Below, one piece after another: positions 27,127-34,892 of a DNA stretch of 64,000 nt. Position 1 is the first letter of the stretch. Each line of letters starts with the position of its first letter. This DNA comes from Nocardia sp. alder85J (GTDB lineage Bacteria > Actinomycetota > Actinomycetes > Mycobacteriales > Mycobacteriaceae). The DNA lies in contig NZ_JAIUCZ020000006.1 in the NCBI RefSeq assembly GCF_020176955.2, positions 62,001-126,000 on the forward strand, written 5' to 3'. The position numbers and the translations under genes are program-made. Under the pieces are notes generated by a model. It did no database searches and was not told where the DNA came from. It saw nothing but the letters and a program-made list of their open reading frames with translations.

Positions 27127-27540
27127 GGTCTAAGCACTCCTTAGACCCGCGCGGAGCCTGCCGAGCAGCTGGGTGTGACCCAGCTGCTGGACCCTTCCTC
27201 GTGCGCGCCGAGGCTGCGAAAGAGAGTGACGTCCTGTCACCCAGTTGCTCGTGCGACGCGAGCAACTGGGTGACGACCTCGCTGATAAAACCATCGAGGT
27301 CGAGAGTGAGCCGAACTCACTCTCAACACTCGCCCGACACGAACGGTACGCAGTCCGTGCGTACCCCCGGCATTTTTGCCGACCCCTCTGAACAGCAACT
27401 TTGCGGGACTACCCGGACTGGGGTATGGGTACCCACGGTGCACCTGAACCGCTGTCACAGCAGTCCAGCTGATATCCGCCGGACGTACACCAGGTCCCTG
27501 ATCAGCAAGAACCGCTTGTGGCAGATCTGCCACAAGCGGT
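27127..27540. other. cluster of five strong inverted repeats
   Basis: Five hairpins lie between convergent operons: 27127-27147 (8-bp stem), 27164-27188 (11-bp stem, 3-nt loop), 27236-27274 (16-bp stem, 7-nt loop), 27302-27324 (9-bp stem, 5-nt loop) and 27511-27540 (a perfect 30-bp palindrome centred on AGATCT). All stems are perfect. The second and third hairpins share a related arm (GTGACCCAGCTGCT and GTCACCCAGTTGCT). Bidirectional termination is the plain reading; structured RNA or a packaging or recombination site are alternatives. The whole gap 27123-27629 has no gene I can support. Confidence 0.7.
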
Positions 27541-27629
27541 CTCGGGTACCGCCGAGGGGATGCCGATCCCGCACACCCCCAGGAAATCCCAGCTCCGGAA
27601 CTATTTGCCGACGCCGGCAACATGACCGG

Positions 27630-27935
27630 TCACGCATCCGGCGCAGGCTCCACAGCCCCATCGCCGTACACCAGGAAGAACCGCGCACCCCGCCACCCGG
27701 CGGTCACCTCGGCCGGAAGCAGCGCCCGGCGGATCCGCGCAGGCTTCCCCGCGCGCAGCTCCTCCAACTCCCGCTCCCGGCATTCCAGCTCCGGCCGGAA
27801 GTCGTAGATCTGCCGGACGTCGTCATGACACGCCTCCCGCAACCGGGCCACCCGCCGCTCCGCGGCCTCGATGACGATCGCGCGCACCCCATCGAAGTGG
27901 GTGCGCGTCGTCGACCGCTTCGCCCGCAGCATCAC
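27630..27935 (-). CDS. hypothetical phage-like protein
   Basis: 101 residues, overlapping the previous gene by 4 nt (ATGA at 27932-27935). The first half is helical and Arg/Glu-rich (AAERRVARLREACHDDVRQI); the second contains ITRAL-like LLPAEVTAGWRGARFFLVYG. No family recognised. It is the last gene of the minus-strand operon, downstream of the terminase-small-like gene. Confidence 0.5.
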   Translation of the reverse strand: MMLRAKRSTTRTHFDGVRAIVIEAAERRVARLREACHDDVRQIYDFRPELECRERELEELRAGKPARIRRALLPAEVTAGWRGARFFLVYGDGAVEPAPDA

Positions 27936-28303
27936 GCACCGCGCTTGCCGGCGTTGTGCACAGCCCAGCGCGACTCGGCGGCCTTCACCTTGTCGGCATC
28001 CTTGTTCGGCGAATCGACGTTCACCCGCGCGACCAGCAGCGCCAGCGTCCGAGCGTGCGCGCGGTACTCCGCGATCCCCGGATGCAACCGCACGATGCCC
28101 GACGCGGACACCGAACGCTCACCATCCTCGGCGATCACCTGCTGTAGCGACTCCATGCGGTCGCGCAGCTGCCGGATCGTCTCCAGCAACTCACGGCCGC
28201 GCGAATCCACCTCCAAGTCCGCCTCGTCGATGTCGGCGAGCAGGGTATCCACCAGCAGATCCCCGGCGGACTTCACCGGTACAGCGGCCAGTTTCCGGGC
28301 CAT
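27932..28303 (-). CDS. terminase small subunit-like protein (P27 type)
   Basis: 123 residues. It reads LETIRQLRDRMESLQQVIAE, then VRLHPGIAEYRAHARTLALL, and ends KAAESRWAVHNAGKRG. The order of a helical N-terminus, an HP-x3-E-x-R segment and a basic tail resembles P27-type small terminases of actinophages, which recognise the packaging site. No large terminase is present in the element. In phage satellites a stand-alone small terminase redirects the helper's packaging motor; that role here is inference. The call needs profile support. Confidence 0.45.
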   Translation of the reverse strand: MARKLAAVPVKSAGDLLVDTLLADIDEADLEVDSRGRELLETIRQLRDRMESLQQVIAEDGERSVSASGIVRLHPGIAEYRAHARTLALLVARVNVDSPNKDADKVKAAESRWAVHNAGKRGA

Positions 28304-28446
28304 TCAGAGCCTCCAAGGGGTCAAAAACGGGTATTTCCTGCATTGCAGCCAGCAATATGTGCAGTGCCTCCCGCTGAACGTGCGCGCCCCAGGGAGGGGG
28401 TGTCGACGCGGTGTCTCTGCGACCGCTCCCCAGGGCTGCGGGCCGG

Positions 28447-28593
28447 TCAGAGCGCGGCGGGCTTGGGGAGATCCTTGGCGTAGCTGACCTTGAAGGGGTC
28501 GCGGGTGAGTTCGGGGATGACGTCCTCGCGCATCGACTTCGTGGGGACTTCGGGTGTCGTGTTGGGCTTGTTGTTGCTGCCGGTGGTGCTCAT
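28447..28593 (-). CDS. 48-residue protein of unknown function
   Basis: 48 residues from the ATG at 28593, 9 nt after AAAGGGA. It reads MSTTGSNNKPNTTPEVPTKS, then DVIPELTRDPFKVSYAKDL. It is polar and has no membrane segment or Cys. It lies between the 251-residue gene and the terminase-small-like gene. It may be a structural or adaptor peptide. Confidence 0.45.
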   Translation of the reverse strand: MSTTGSNNKPNTTPEVPTKSMREDVIPELTRDPFKVSYAKDLPKPAAL

Positions 28594-28632
28594 CGGGGTT
28601 TCCCTTTCGGTTGTGTGACGGGTCTTCGGTGG

Positions 28633-29388
28633 TCAGCGGTCGGGGTCGTACTTGCGTGCGTCGACCAGGAATGGTTTCTGGTAGGCGCCGGGGTGGCTGA
28701 CGCTGAGCCTGCTCCGCATCTGCTGGACGTTGTGCCGGGTGACCTCGTATGCCTGCTCGGCGTCGACGGCGCGCTTGAGTGCCCGCGCGTACTGCGGGGC
28801 TTTCTCGGCGAGGATGGCCTTGGTGGACGCGTCGAAGGACACGCCGCGGCTGCGGAGGTACGAGGGGAGTTCCTGGAGGAGTACGCCGAGTTCGGCTGGT
28901 TCGGCGTGGCGGAGGAGTGCGACCGCGGCACCGGCGACGCCATCTTTGGCGGCGTCGAGTTGGCGCTGTGCCCGGTTCCAGTAGCGGGTGTTGCGGAGTT
29001 CCTGGGCGGTGTCTCCGTCGGGGGACAGTTCCCGCTGGACGCGTTCGAGGTCGGCCTTGGTGGAGTCGCGGAGTTGTTCGGTGGTCTGCATCACGGCGTC
29101 GATGGTCTTGCCGGCGGGTGTGGTGGCGAACTCGCTGATGCGGGCGCGGAGTCCGTCGGGGCTGTAGTCGTCGGTCTTGATGGTGCGGAGCCATTTGTCG
29201 AACTGGTCGCCGACTGCCTCGAGGGATGCCTGTGCGCGGCCGACGGTGGTGGTGTCGTTGACGCTGGGTGCGTTGAGGAACTGCGCGCCGGGCATGACGG
29301 GCTGTACGTATTCCGTCGGTGACTGCTGGGGTTGCGCGTCGACGATGAGCGGGGTTTCGGTGTAGGCGGTGGGGATTCCGGTTTGCAT
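28633..29388 (-). CDS. hypothetical protein of the tape-measure operon
   Basis: 251 residues. The N-terminus is rich in Pro and Thr (TETPLIVDAQPQQSPTEYVQ). The rest is predicted helical and charged (DTAQELRNTRYWNRAQRQLD, AILAEKAPQYARALKRAVDA). It ends GAYQKPFLVDARKYDPDR. It sits 27 bp after the tape-measure gene and is likely co-transcribed. It could be a tail-assembly or scaffold protein; no family recognised. Confidence 0.55.
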   Translation of the reverse strand: MQTGIPTAYTETPLIVDAQPQQSPTEYVQPVMPGAQFLNAPSVNDTTTVGRAQASLEAVGDQFDKWLRTIKTDDYSPDGLRARISEFATTPAGKTIDAVMQTTEQLRDSTKADLERVQRELSPDGDTAQELRNTRYWNRAQRQLDAAKDGVAGAAVALLRHAEPAELGVLLQELPSYLRSRGVSFDASTKAILAEKAPQYARALKRAVDAEQAYEVTRHNVQQMRSRLSVSHPGAYQKPFLVDARKYDPDR

Positions 29389-29415
29389 GGTCTTCCTTTC
29401 GTCAAGTGACGCTTG

Positions 29416-32400
29416 TCAGTAGGTGGCGAGGTGGCCCATGGATTGCTGTTCCTGGAATCGGTCCAGGTCCCTGACCAACTCGTCGTTGTTCATCACATGC
29501 ATCGGTCCGGTGATCTGGATCGACCGGTCGTGTGTGACGTTCTGGGGGCCGCCGGTCGGCTGGCTGAACGTGTCGGGGGCGATGCGGACCGGTGACCACT
29601 GCGAGGCAGCGATGGCCTTGATCTGGTCCTGCCCGAACCGTCCGGCGTTGATGGCCTCGAGTTCGGGCCGGTGCCGTGCCGCGGCGAAAGCGTTGACGAC
29701 GTACTCGCCGGGAGAGACCATGGCGCGGATGCCGTCGGAGCGTGGGCCGCCGGGTCCGGTGATGAACCCGCCGTCGGCGTAGCCGTGGCCTTGTCCCCAC
29801 TGCGCGGACAGGTCGCCACCGTAGCGGGCACGGTAGTAGTTCAGTGCCGCAACAACATTCGCTTGCGGGTCGTAGATGTCGGTGGACAGGGACTTGTCCC
29901 GGTAGGCGGCGAACGTCGGGTCGATCACCTGAAGCAGCCCCTTGGATGGGGTGCCGGCCTTGGCGTTGGAGTCCCAGTTGTTGATGGCACGCGGGTTGCC
30001 GCCGGACTCGGACTGGATCTGCGCCTCCATGAGACCGACCTGTCCGACATTGAACCGTTGCCGCTGGAGCGCCCAGATGCTCAGGTCATGCCATTGGCCG
30101 CCGCCGCCTCCGGTTTTGGGGATGCTGACGGACCCGATGACGCCGAGGTCGGGGTTCACGCTGCCGGTGCTGTTGGTCCCGGTGCCGCCTGTGCCGCCGG
30201 GTGAGGACGCGGCGGGGGCTTGGATGCCGGGCAGGTTCTGCGGGGTGTAGGCGTAGCTGCCGCCGAGAACGGACAGGTTCGGGTTGTCCTTGTTCGCCCA
30301 CTTCGCGAACAGCTCGACGTCTCGGCCGTAGTAGCCGCCGTTGAGGATCGAGCCCTGGAGACCGAGAGAGTCGAGCACACCTTCGGTGAGGGCACCGGCG
30401 AAGGACGCGGCGATACCGGGGAGGGTGTACTGCTTGGGCAGCTGCCCGCCGGTGGACTCCAGTGCGTTCTGTGCCTGGAGGTATTTCAGGTCTGCGGCTT
30501 GGCGGTCCTGTGGGGTGCTGGTCGGGTCGTTGTAGACCCGGTTGCGGTCGCTGTTGGCGGCGTCGACTGCGGCCCGTCCCTGGATCCGCTGGATCTGCTC
30601 GGTGGACATGCGGCCGGGCAGCGGCGCCTGCGGGTACAGGGTGGTCGGCGGCGGGGTGATCGCGGGTCCGGTGGCCGGGTCGGGCCGCAGTTCGTCACGA
30701 CGGTTCGGGTCGTCATCCTCGGCTGCGCCGCCGATGTCGAAGCGGGCGAGACCGGCGGCGCGCGCCTTGGTGTCCCGGAGCTGTTGGAGTTCGCCGCGCT
30801 GGATGGCGCGTCGCAGTGCGTACACCTGCGACTGCCCGCCGAGCCTGTCGACGTCGGCGACGGTCAGCACGTGCTCGCCGGGCATCAAAAGCGACGGTAC
30901 CGAGTCGCGACCGGGGATTCCGCCGGTGATCTCACCGCCGAGGGCGCGGCCGCCGACGTTGCCGCCGGTGATGGTCTTGTTGTCGCCGGAACCGGGGTTC
31001 AGGGCCTTGCGTGCGGCGGCATCGAGGTCGATGGACTGGACGTCCCACCCGACATAGATTTTCGCGTCGTAGCGCTGGGTGGCGATCTTCTGGATCTCGG
31101 ACTTGGCGTCCTCGTCTTTCACGACGACCTTGACGGACCCGTCCGGCAAGTGCTCGATCGCGTTGCCGGTGTCCTTCAGTTTCTGTTCGGCGTCGGCGGT
31201 GAGTGATTGCACGACAACGGTTTTCGCGTCCGGCACGGCAGTGATGGCCGCGCCGAGGTCCGCGAAGGCTTTACGGCCCTGCTCGGTCAGTTCGAAGGAA
31301 CCCGCGATCGCCTCGTTGGTGCGGCGGGCATCCTCACCCATCTTGCCGAGCGCACTGTTGGTGTTGTTCAGCTCGCCACCGAGGGTCGCCGCGGACTCGC
31401 CCGCGTCGTTCAGGGCGTTCTTCAGCTGCGCCAAGTCCGGGATACCGAGCTGTAGGCCCGATTGAGCGGCTCGGGTCTTGGCCGTTTCGGCGTTGTCGGT
31501 GTACTTCTTGACCGCTTCGGGCACACCGGCGAGCGCGGCCGCGATCTCCTCATCGGTCAATCCGGTGAGCCCTGCACCGGCCCAGGTACCGCCGGCGGTC
31601 CCCTTCTGCGCCAGAATCGCGGCGATCAACTGATCGTTTATGCGGCCCTTCGCATTCGGGTCAGCACCGGCGGCAGCCAACGTCAGGTCGTGGGTATTGA
31701 CGCCGAGCGATTCGGCGCGTTCGAGGAATCCGCCCTTCTGCAAGTCTGCGGCGGCCTTCTCGATGGTCGCTTGAGTGGCGCGGCCGGTCTGCTTGTCGAG
31801 GGTCTGGCCGAGCGCCTCGAGTTGCTGCCGCTGCTTCTCCGCTGCCTCGCTGGCCCGGTCGTGTGCCGCGGTCAACAGGCCCAGTCCGGCCACACCGGCG
31901 CCGAGCGCCACACCCCACGGTCCGCCGAGGAATCCGGCCAATCCGCCTGTGGCACTGGCGAGTTTACCGACACCCTTCGGCCCGGCGGTGTCGGCAAGGC
32001 CGTCCCTGAACGACCCGACGGACTGGTTCGCCAGGTTGACACCCTGCTTTGCCAGATCCAGCAGCGGAGAGACGGTCTTGAAACCGACATACGCGGCGAC
32101 CGCATCCCGGACCAGGCCGGGGTGTGCGCCGAGCAGATCCGCGGCAGCGTGGAGGAACGGCAGCGACACATCGGCCCACGCCTTGAACCCGCCGGTGACA
32201 CCTTCGACCAGGTGCGGAATATCCGACAGGACCGGCTTCAGCTTGTCCAGCTCCGCGCGCGATTCCTGGAAGAACCGCTTCATGTCGTCTTGTCCCGCAG
32301 TCGATTTCAGGAATATCGACATACGGCCGGTGAGGTCGTCGAGGGACTTGAGAGTCTCGCCGTTGTCACCGGCGGCCTTGAACACCGAGCCGATCGAGGA

Positions 32401-33936
32401 GCCGAGGTGCTCGGTGATCCGGGCCAGTTCCTTGCCGGACTCGATACCGTCGCCGATCCACTTCTTCAGGGAGCCATCCGCCGAGGTGCGCTTGATCAGG
32501 TTGTCGAAGCGGACAGCCACATCGTCGACGTCCTGTCCGAACTTCGGCAAGAAATCCGACCCGACGGAGACCAGCTTCAACACGGCATCGGTCAACGGCC
32601 CGGCGGCCCGCGCGGCGTTGGCGAACGCCACGCTGGCGTTGCCCATCGCGTGACTGAAATCGGCCTTCGCGCTGTCGGTCGACAGTGCCGCCAGCGATCC
32701 ACGCAACCCGCTGTTGATGGCGGTGTCGATACCGACGATTCCCGATTTCAGGGCCGGAAGCTGTACAGCGGCAACGTCTTTGATGCCCTGTCCGAGTCCG
32801 GCCGTGAGCGCGTCCTGTGCGGCCTTGCGGGTGTCGGTCCACGCCGGACCCAGCGACCGGATATCGCCGACCAGCTGTTGCGCGTTCGGCGACAACTTCG
32901 CCATCGCCTCGGCGACCTTGTCCGCGCCACCGCCGGGCGCCTTGTTCAGCTCCGCTTGTGCGCGCGCCAATCCCTCTGTCGCGGAAGTCAATTCGTGCTG
33001 CGCCGAGGTGACCTGCTTCGACCCCTCCACACCCTTCGTGTTCGCTTCGGCGGTGTCCTGGGACTGGTCGTTGAGCTTGTTCTGCGCCTCCGACTGGCGA
33101 ATCAGAGCATGCTGGTAGTCGTCGGCCGCCTTCTTGCGGGTGTCGGCGTCGGCGAACGGGTCGTGCTGGACCTTCGCCAGGTTGCGTGCCGCCTCGTCGA
33201 CGGCGATCGCGGCATCGGCGACGTTGAGCTTCTGCTCCTCGAGGGACAGGTTCATGTCGCGGATGGAGCGGTCCGCGTCCTTGTACGCCTCGGACAGGCC
33301 GGTGGTCGCTGTGCTCACCCGGTACTCGGCTTCGCTCACCGCGTCCAGGCGTTCCCGCTGCTGCTCGGCCTGGTCGCCAGCGGGCGGCTGCTGGTTGATC
33401 GCCTTGAACGTGTCCGGGATGCCCTTGAGGCCGACCGCGACCGACCCGACACCGGCCAGACCGGCGAAACCGACCGCGGGCAGAACTCCCAGTGCCTGTG
33501 ACGCTTTGGCCGCCGCACCGGCGACCGCGAGGAGATCCGCGACCGCACCGGACGCACCGAGCACGCCGAGCACCTTGAGGTTCACGGTGCCGGCGGACTG
33601 GAGGCCGTCCACCAACTTGCCGAAGTCCCGGCGAGCCACACCGGAGCTGGCGCGATCCATACGCGCCTGAATGTCCGCGGTGCGCGTGCGGGACAGTTCG
33701 GCCAGCCGCGCCTGTGTCTCTTCGACACCCGCCGTGCGCGTCTGGATCTGGGCGACCCTCTCCCGCGCGATCGCGTCCAGGCGGGCCTGTGCCTCGGGGG
33801 CGTCCTGGACGCGGAGCAGGATATCGGCGTCCTTGGTGAGGTCCATCGCCTTGAGTTCGGCGCGTGACTTCTCGAGGAAGCCAGAGAACGACGGAGAGAT
33901 CTTGATCGACGCGGAACCCGCTGAGTAGTCCACCAT
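29416..33936 (-). CDS. phage tail tape-measure protein with transglycosylase domain
   Basis: 1,506 residues. The N-terminal region begins VDYSAGSASIKISPSFSGFL and continues with ELSRTRTADIQARMDRASSG, typical of tape measures. A long Ala/Lys/Gln-rich helical stretch follows, with hydrophobic segments near residue 130 (LLAVAGAAAKASQALGVLPA). Near residue 1370 a lytic transglycosylase-like (GEWL/SLT) domain reads MEAQIQSESGGNPRAINNWD, then PSKGLLQVIDPTFAAY, with the catalytic Glu in QSESGG. A GPGGPRSDGIRAMVSPGEYV element follows, common in actinophage tape measures. The protein sets siphovirus tail length and may help DNA entry. No tail tube, sheath or chaperone genes are next to it. Confidence 0.85.
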   Translation of the reverse strand: MVDYSAGSASIKISPSFSGFLEKSRAELKAMDLTKDADILLRVQDAPEAQARLDAIARERVAQIQTRTAGVEETQARLAELSRTRTADIQARMDRASSGVARRDFGKLVDGLQSAGTVNLKVLGVLGASGAVADLLAVAGAAAKASQALGVLPAVGFAGLAGVGSVAVGLKGIPDTFKAINQQPPAGDQAEQQRERLDAVSEAEYRVSTATTGLSEAYKDADRSIRDMNLSLEEQKLNVADAAIAVDEAARNLAKVQHDPFADADTRKKAADDYQHALIRQSEAQNKLNDQSQDTAEANTKGVEGSKQVTSAQHELTSATEGLARAQAELNKAPGGGADKVAEAMAKLSPNAQQLVGDIRSLGPAWTDTRKAAQDALTAGLGQGIKDVAAVQLPALKSGIVGIDTAINSGLRGSLAALSTDSAKADFSHAMGNASVAFANAARAAGPLTDAVLKLVSVGSDFLPKFGQDVDDVAVRFDNLIKRTSADGSLKKWIGDGIESGKELARITEHLGSSIGSVFKAAGDNGETLKSLDDLTGRMSIFLKSTAGQDDMKRFFQESRAELDKLKPVLSDIPHLVEGVTGGFKAWADVSLPFLHAAADLLGAHPGLVRDAVAAYVGFKTVSPLLDLAKQGVNLANQSVGSFRDGLADTAGPKGVGKLASATGGLAGFLGGPWGVALGAGVAGLGLLTAAHDRASEAAEKQRQQLEALGQTLDKQTGRATQATIEKAAADLQKGGFLERAESLGVNTHDLTLAAAGADPNAKGRINDQLIAAILAQKGTAGGTWAGAGLTGLTDEEIAAALAGVPEAVKKYTDNAETAKTRAAQSGLQLGIPDLAQLKNALNDAGESAATLGGELNNTNSALGKMGEDARRTNEAIAGSFELTEQGRKAFADLGAAITAVPDAKTVVVQSLTADAEQKLKDTGNAIEHLPDGSVKVVVKDEDAKSEIQKIATQRYDAKIYVGWDVQSIDLDAAARKALNPGSGDNKTITGGNVGGRALGGEITGGIPGRDSVPSLLMPGEHVLTVADVDRLGGQSQVYALRRAIQRGELQQLRDTKARAAGLARFDIGGAAEDDDPNRRDELRPDPATGPAITPPPTTLYPQAPLPGRMSTEQIQRIQGRAAVDAANSDRNRVYNDPTSTPQDRQAADLKYLQAQNALESTGGQLPKQYTLPGIAASFAGALTEGVLDSLGLQGSILNGGYYGRDVELFAKWANKDNPNLSVLGGSYAYTPQNLPGIQAPAASSPGGTGGTGTNSTGSVNPDLGVIGSVSIPKTGGGGGQWHDLSIWALQRQRFNVGQVGLMEAQIQSESGGNPRAINNWDSNAKAGTPSKGLLQVIDPTFAAYRDKSLSTDIYDPQANVVAALNYYRARYGGDLSAQWGQGHGYADGGFITGPGGPRSDGIRAMVSPGEYVVNAFAAARHRPELEAINAGRFGQDQIKAIAASQWSPVRIAPDTFSQPTGGPQNVTHDRSIQITGPMHVMNNDELVRDLDRFQEQQSMGHLATY

Positions 33937-34082
33937 CAGGCGGCCCGGCGGCGGAGGGGACGCGGTGGTTCGGGTTTCGGTGGCCGGGCGCGCATCATAA
34001 TTCGCTCGAATTCGTCATCGTCGAGTTCGGACAAGAACACGACAACGCCGTCGACCAGAAATGAGGTCGGATCCGCTTTCAT
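33936..34082 (-). CDS. 48-residue protein overlapping the tape-measure start
   Basis: 48 residues from the ATG at 34082, 6 nt after AAGGTGA; its stop overlaps the tape-measure start (TGATG). It reads MKADPTSFLVDGVVVFLSEL, then DDDEFERIMMRARPPKPEPP and a basic tail RPLRRRAA. The position just upstream of a tape measure is where phages carry the G/GT chaperones, but this protein is too short and has no slippery site that I can see. Unknown. Confidence 0.5.
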   Translation of the reverse strand: MKADPTSFLVDGVVVFLSELDDDEFERIMMRARPPKPEPPRPLRRRAA

Positions 34083-34102
34083 GTCACCTTCTGCCGATAG
34101 AA

Positions 34103-34138
34103 GAGATGCCCGCGGGCCACTGATCCCGCGGGCATCTC
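34103..34138 (-). terminator. hairpin between replication and tail modules
   Basis: A perfect 14-bp stem (GAGATGCCCGCGGG with its complement at 34125-34138) with an 8-nt loop. It lies about 95 bp past the HTH gene that ends at 34234 and just ahead of the tape-measure operon, so the two minus-strand modules are probably transcribed separately. Confidence 0.7.
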
Positions 34139-34233
34139 CGTTCCGATCCGTGTCTCAGGAGCCGAGCTATGTCCCCGTTTCGGTGACAATTCGACGGTAG
34201 ACCGGTGTTATTCGGCGAGTCCAATAATTCCGC

Positions 34234-34566
34234 CTATGTAGGCGATTTCCGATGTGTCCGCGCGTATTCTTCGACCATTTCGCGGCGGTACCACAGCGCG
34301 CGACCGGTCAGCCGGACCGCGCCGAGTACCGGTCCCAGTTCGCGGACGTGCCGCGGGGAGAGGTCGAGCAGTCGAGCAGCCTCGGCGGTGGAGATGACGT
34401 CGTGGACGGGGTCGCGGTGCATGGCCCGTCCCAGGTACTCGAGCGCGACTTCCACTTCGGGGTCCGGAGCGAGGCGCGCGAGACGCCGGCGAGTGCTCAG
34501 CAGGTCGAGCGACCGGAACAGTCGGCGGGCGTCGGCGTCAGGGAAGTGCACCGTCCACCACCTCAT
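34234..34566 (-). CDS. helix-turn-helix protein
   Basis: 110 residues, overlapping the nuclease gene by 29 bp. The C-terminal half carries ISTAEAARLLDLSPRHVREL, a MerR/excisionase-type HTH, followed by LTGRALWYRREMVEEYAR, a wing-like segment. The N-terminal half is Arg-rich. It may regulate the tail operon across the terminator; that is inference. Confidence 0.6.
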   Translation of the reverse strand: MRWWTVHFPDADARRLFRSLDLLSTRRRLARLAPDPEVEVALEYLGRAMHRDPVHDVISTAEAARLLDLSPRHVRELGPVLGAVRLTGRALWYRREMVEEYARTHRKSPT

Positions 34567-34879
34567 CCGGGTGCCACTCGGTCCAGTCCTTCGGCCCGGC
34601 GCCGGTCAGTCGCCGGTACCGGATCGGTCGGCGGGGTTCGCGCGCGGCGACGATTGCCAGCGCGCCGATTTCGACAGCGGCATCGAGAAGGGTCGCGCGG
34701 TCGGCGGGACTGATCCGGCCGTCACGCTTCGCCTGTACATAGACAATCTGGTTCGGTTTCAAGGCGAGCAAGTCGACCGGGGAGCGGCTACCGGCACAGC
34801 GGTACACCTGGTAGCCGTCGGCCCGGAGCGCGTCGCGGAGCTGCCATTCGAACGCTCGGCCACGCTGATACTGCGTCAT
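34538..34879 (-). CDS. PD-(D/E)xK nuclease, Holliday-junction-resolvase-like
   Basis: 113 residues from the ATG at 34879 after GAGAGG. It reads RGRAFEWQLRDALRADGYQV, then AGSRSPVDLLALKPNQIVYV and QAKRDGR: an early Glu, an Asp in PVDLLAL and the QAK motif form the PD-(D/E)xK site seen in Hjc-like resolvases. It probably resolves branched DNA during replication or packaging of the element. Confidence 0.7.
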   Translation of the reverse strand: MTQYQRGRAFEWQLRDALRADGYQVYRCAGSRSPVDLLALKPNQIVYVQAKRDGRISPADRATLLDAAVEIGALAIVAAREPRRPIRYRRLTGAGPKDWTEWHPDEVVDGALP

Positions 34880-34892
34880 CACTGCCTCTCTT

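Noticed and set aside
29416..33936. Reading the plus-strand ORFs of up to 679 residues over the tape-measure gene as genes
   Set aside because: They are shadows of the minus-strand gene: composition is Arg/Gly-rich with no domain, while the minus frame has clear tape-measure and transglycosylase motifs.
33936..34082. Frameshifted tail-assembly chaperone upstream of the tape measure
   Set aside because: The ORF has only 48 residues and I see no slippery sequence leading into a second frame.
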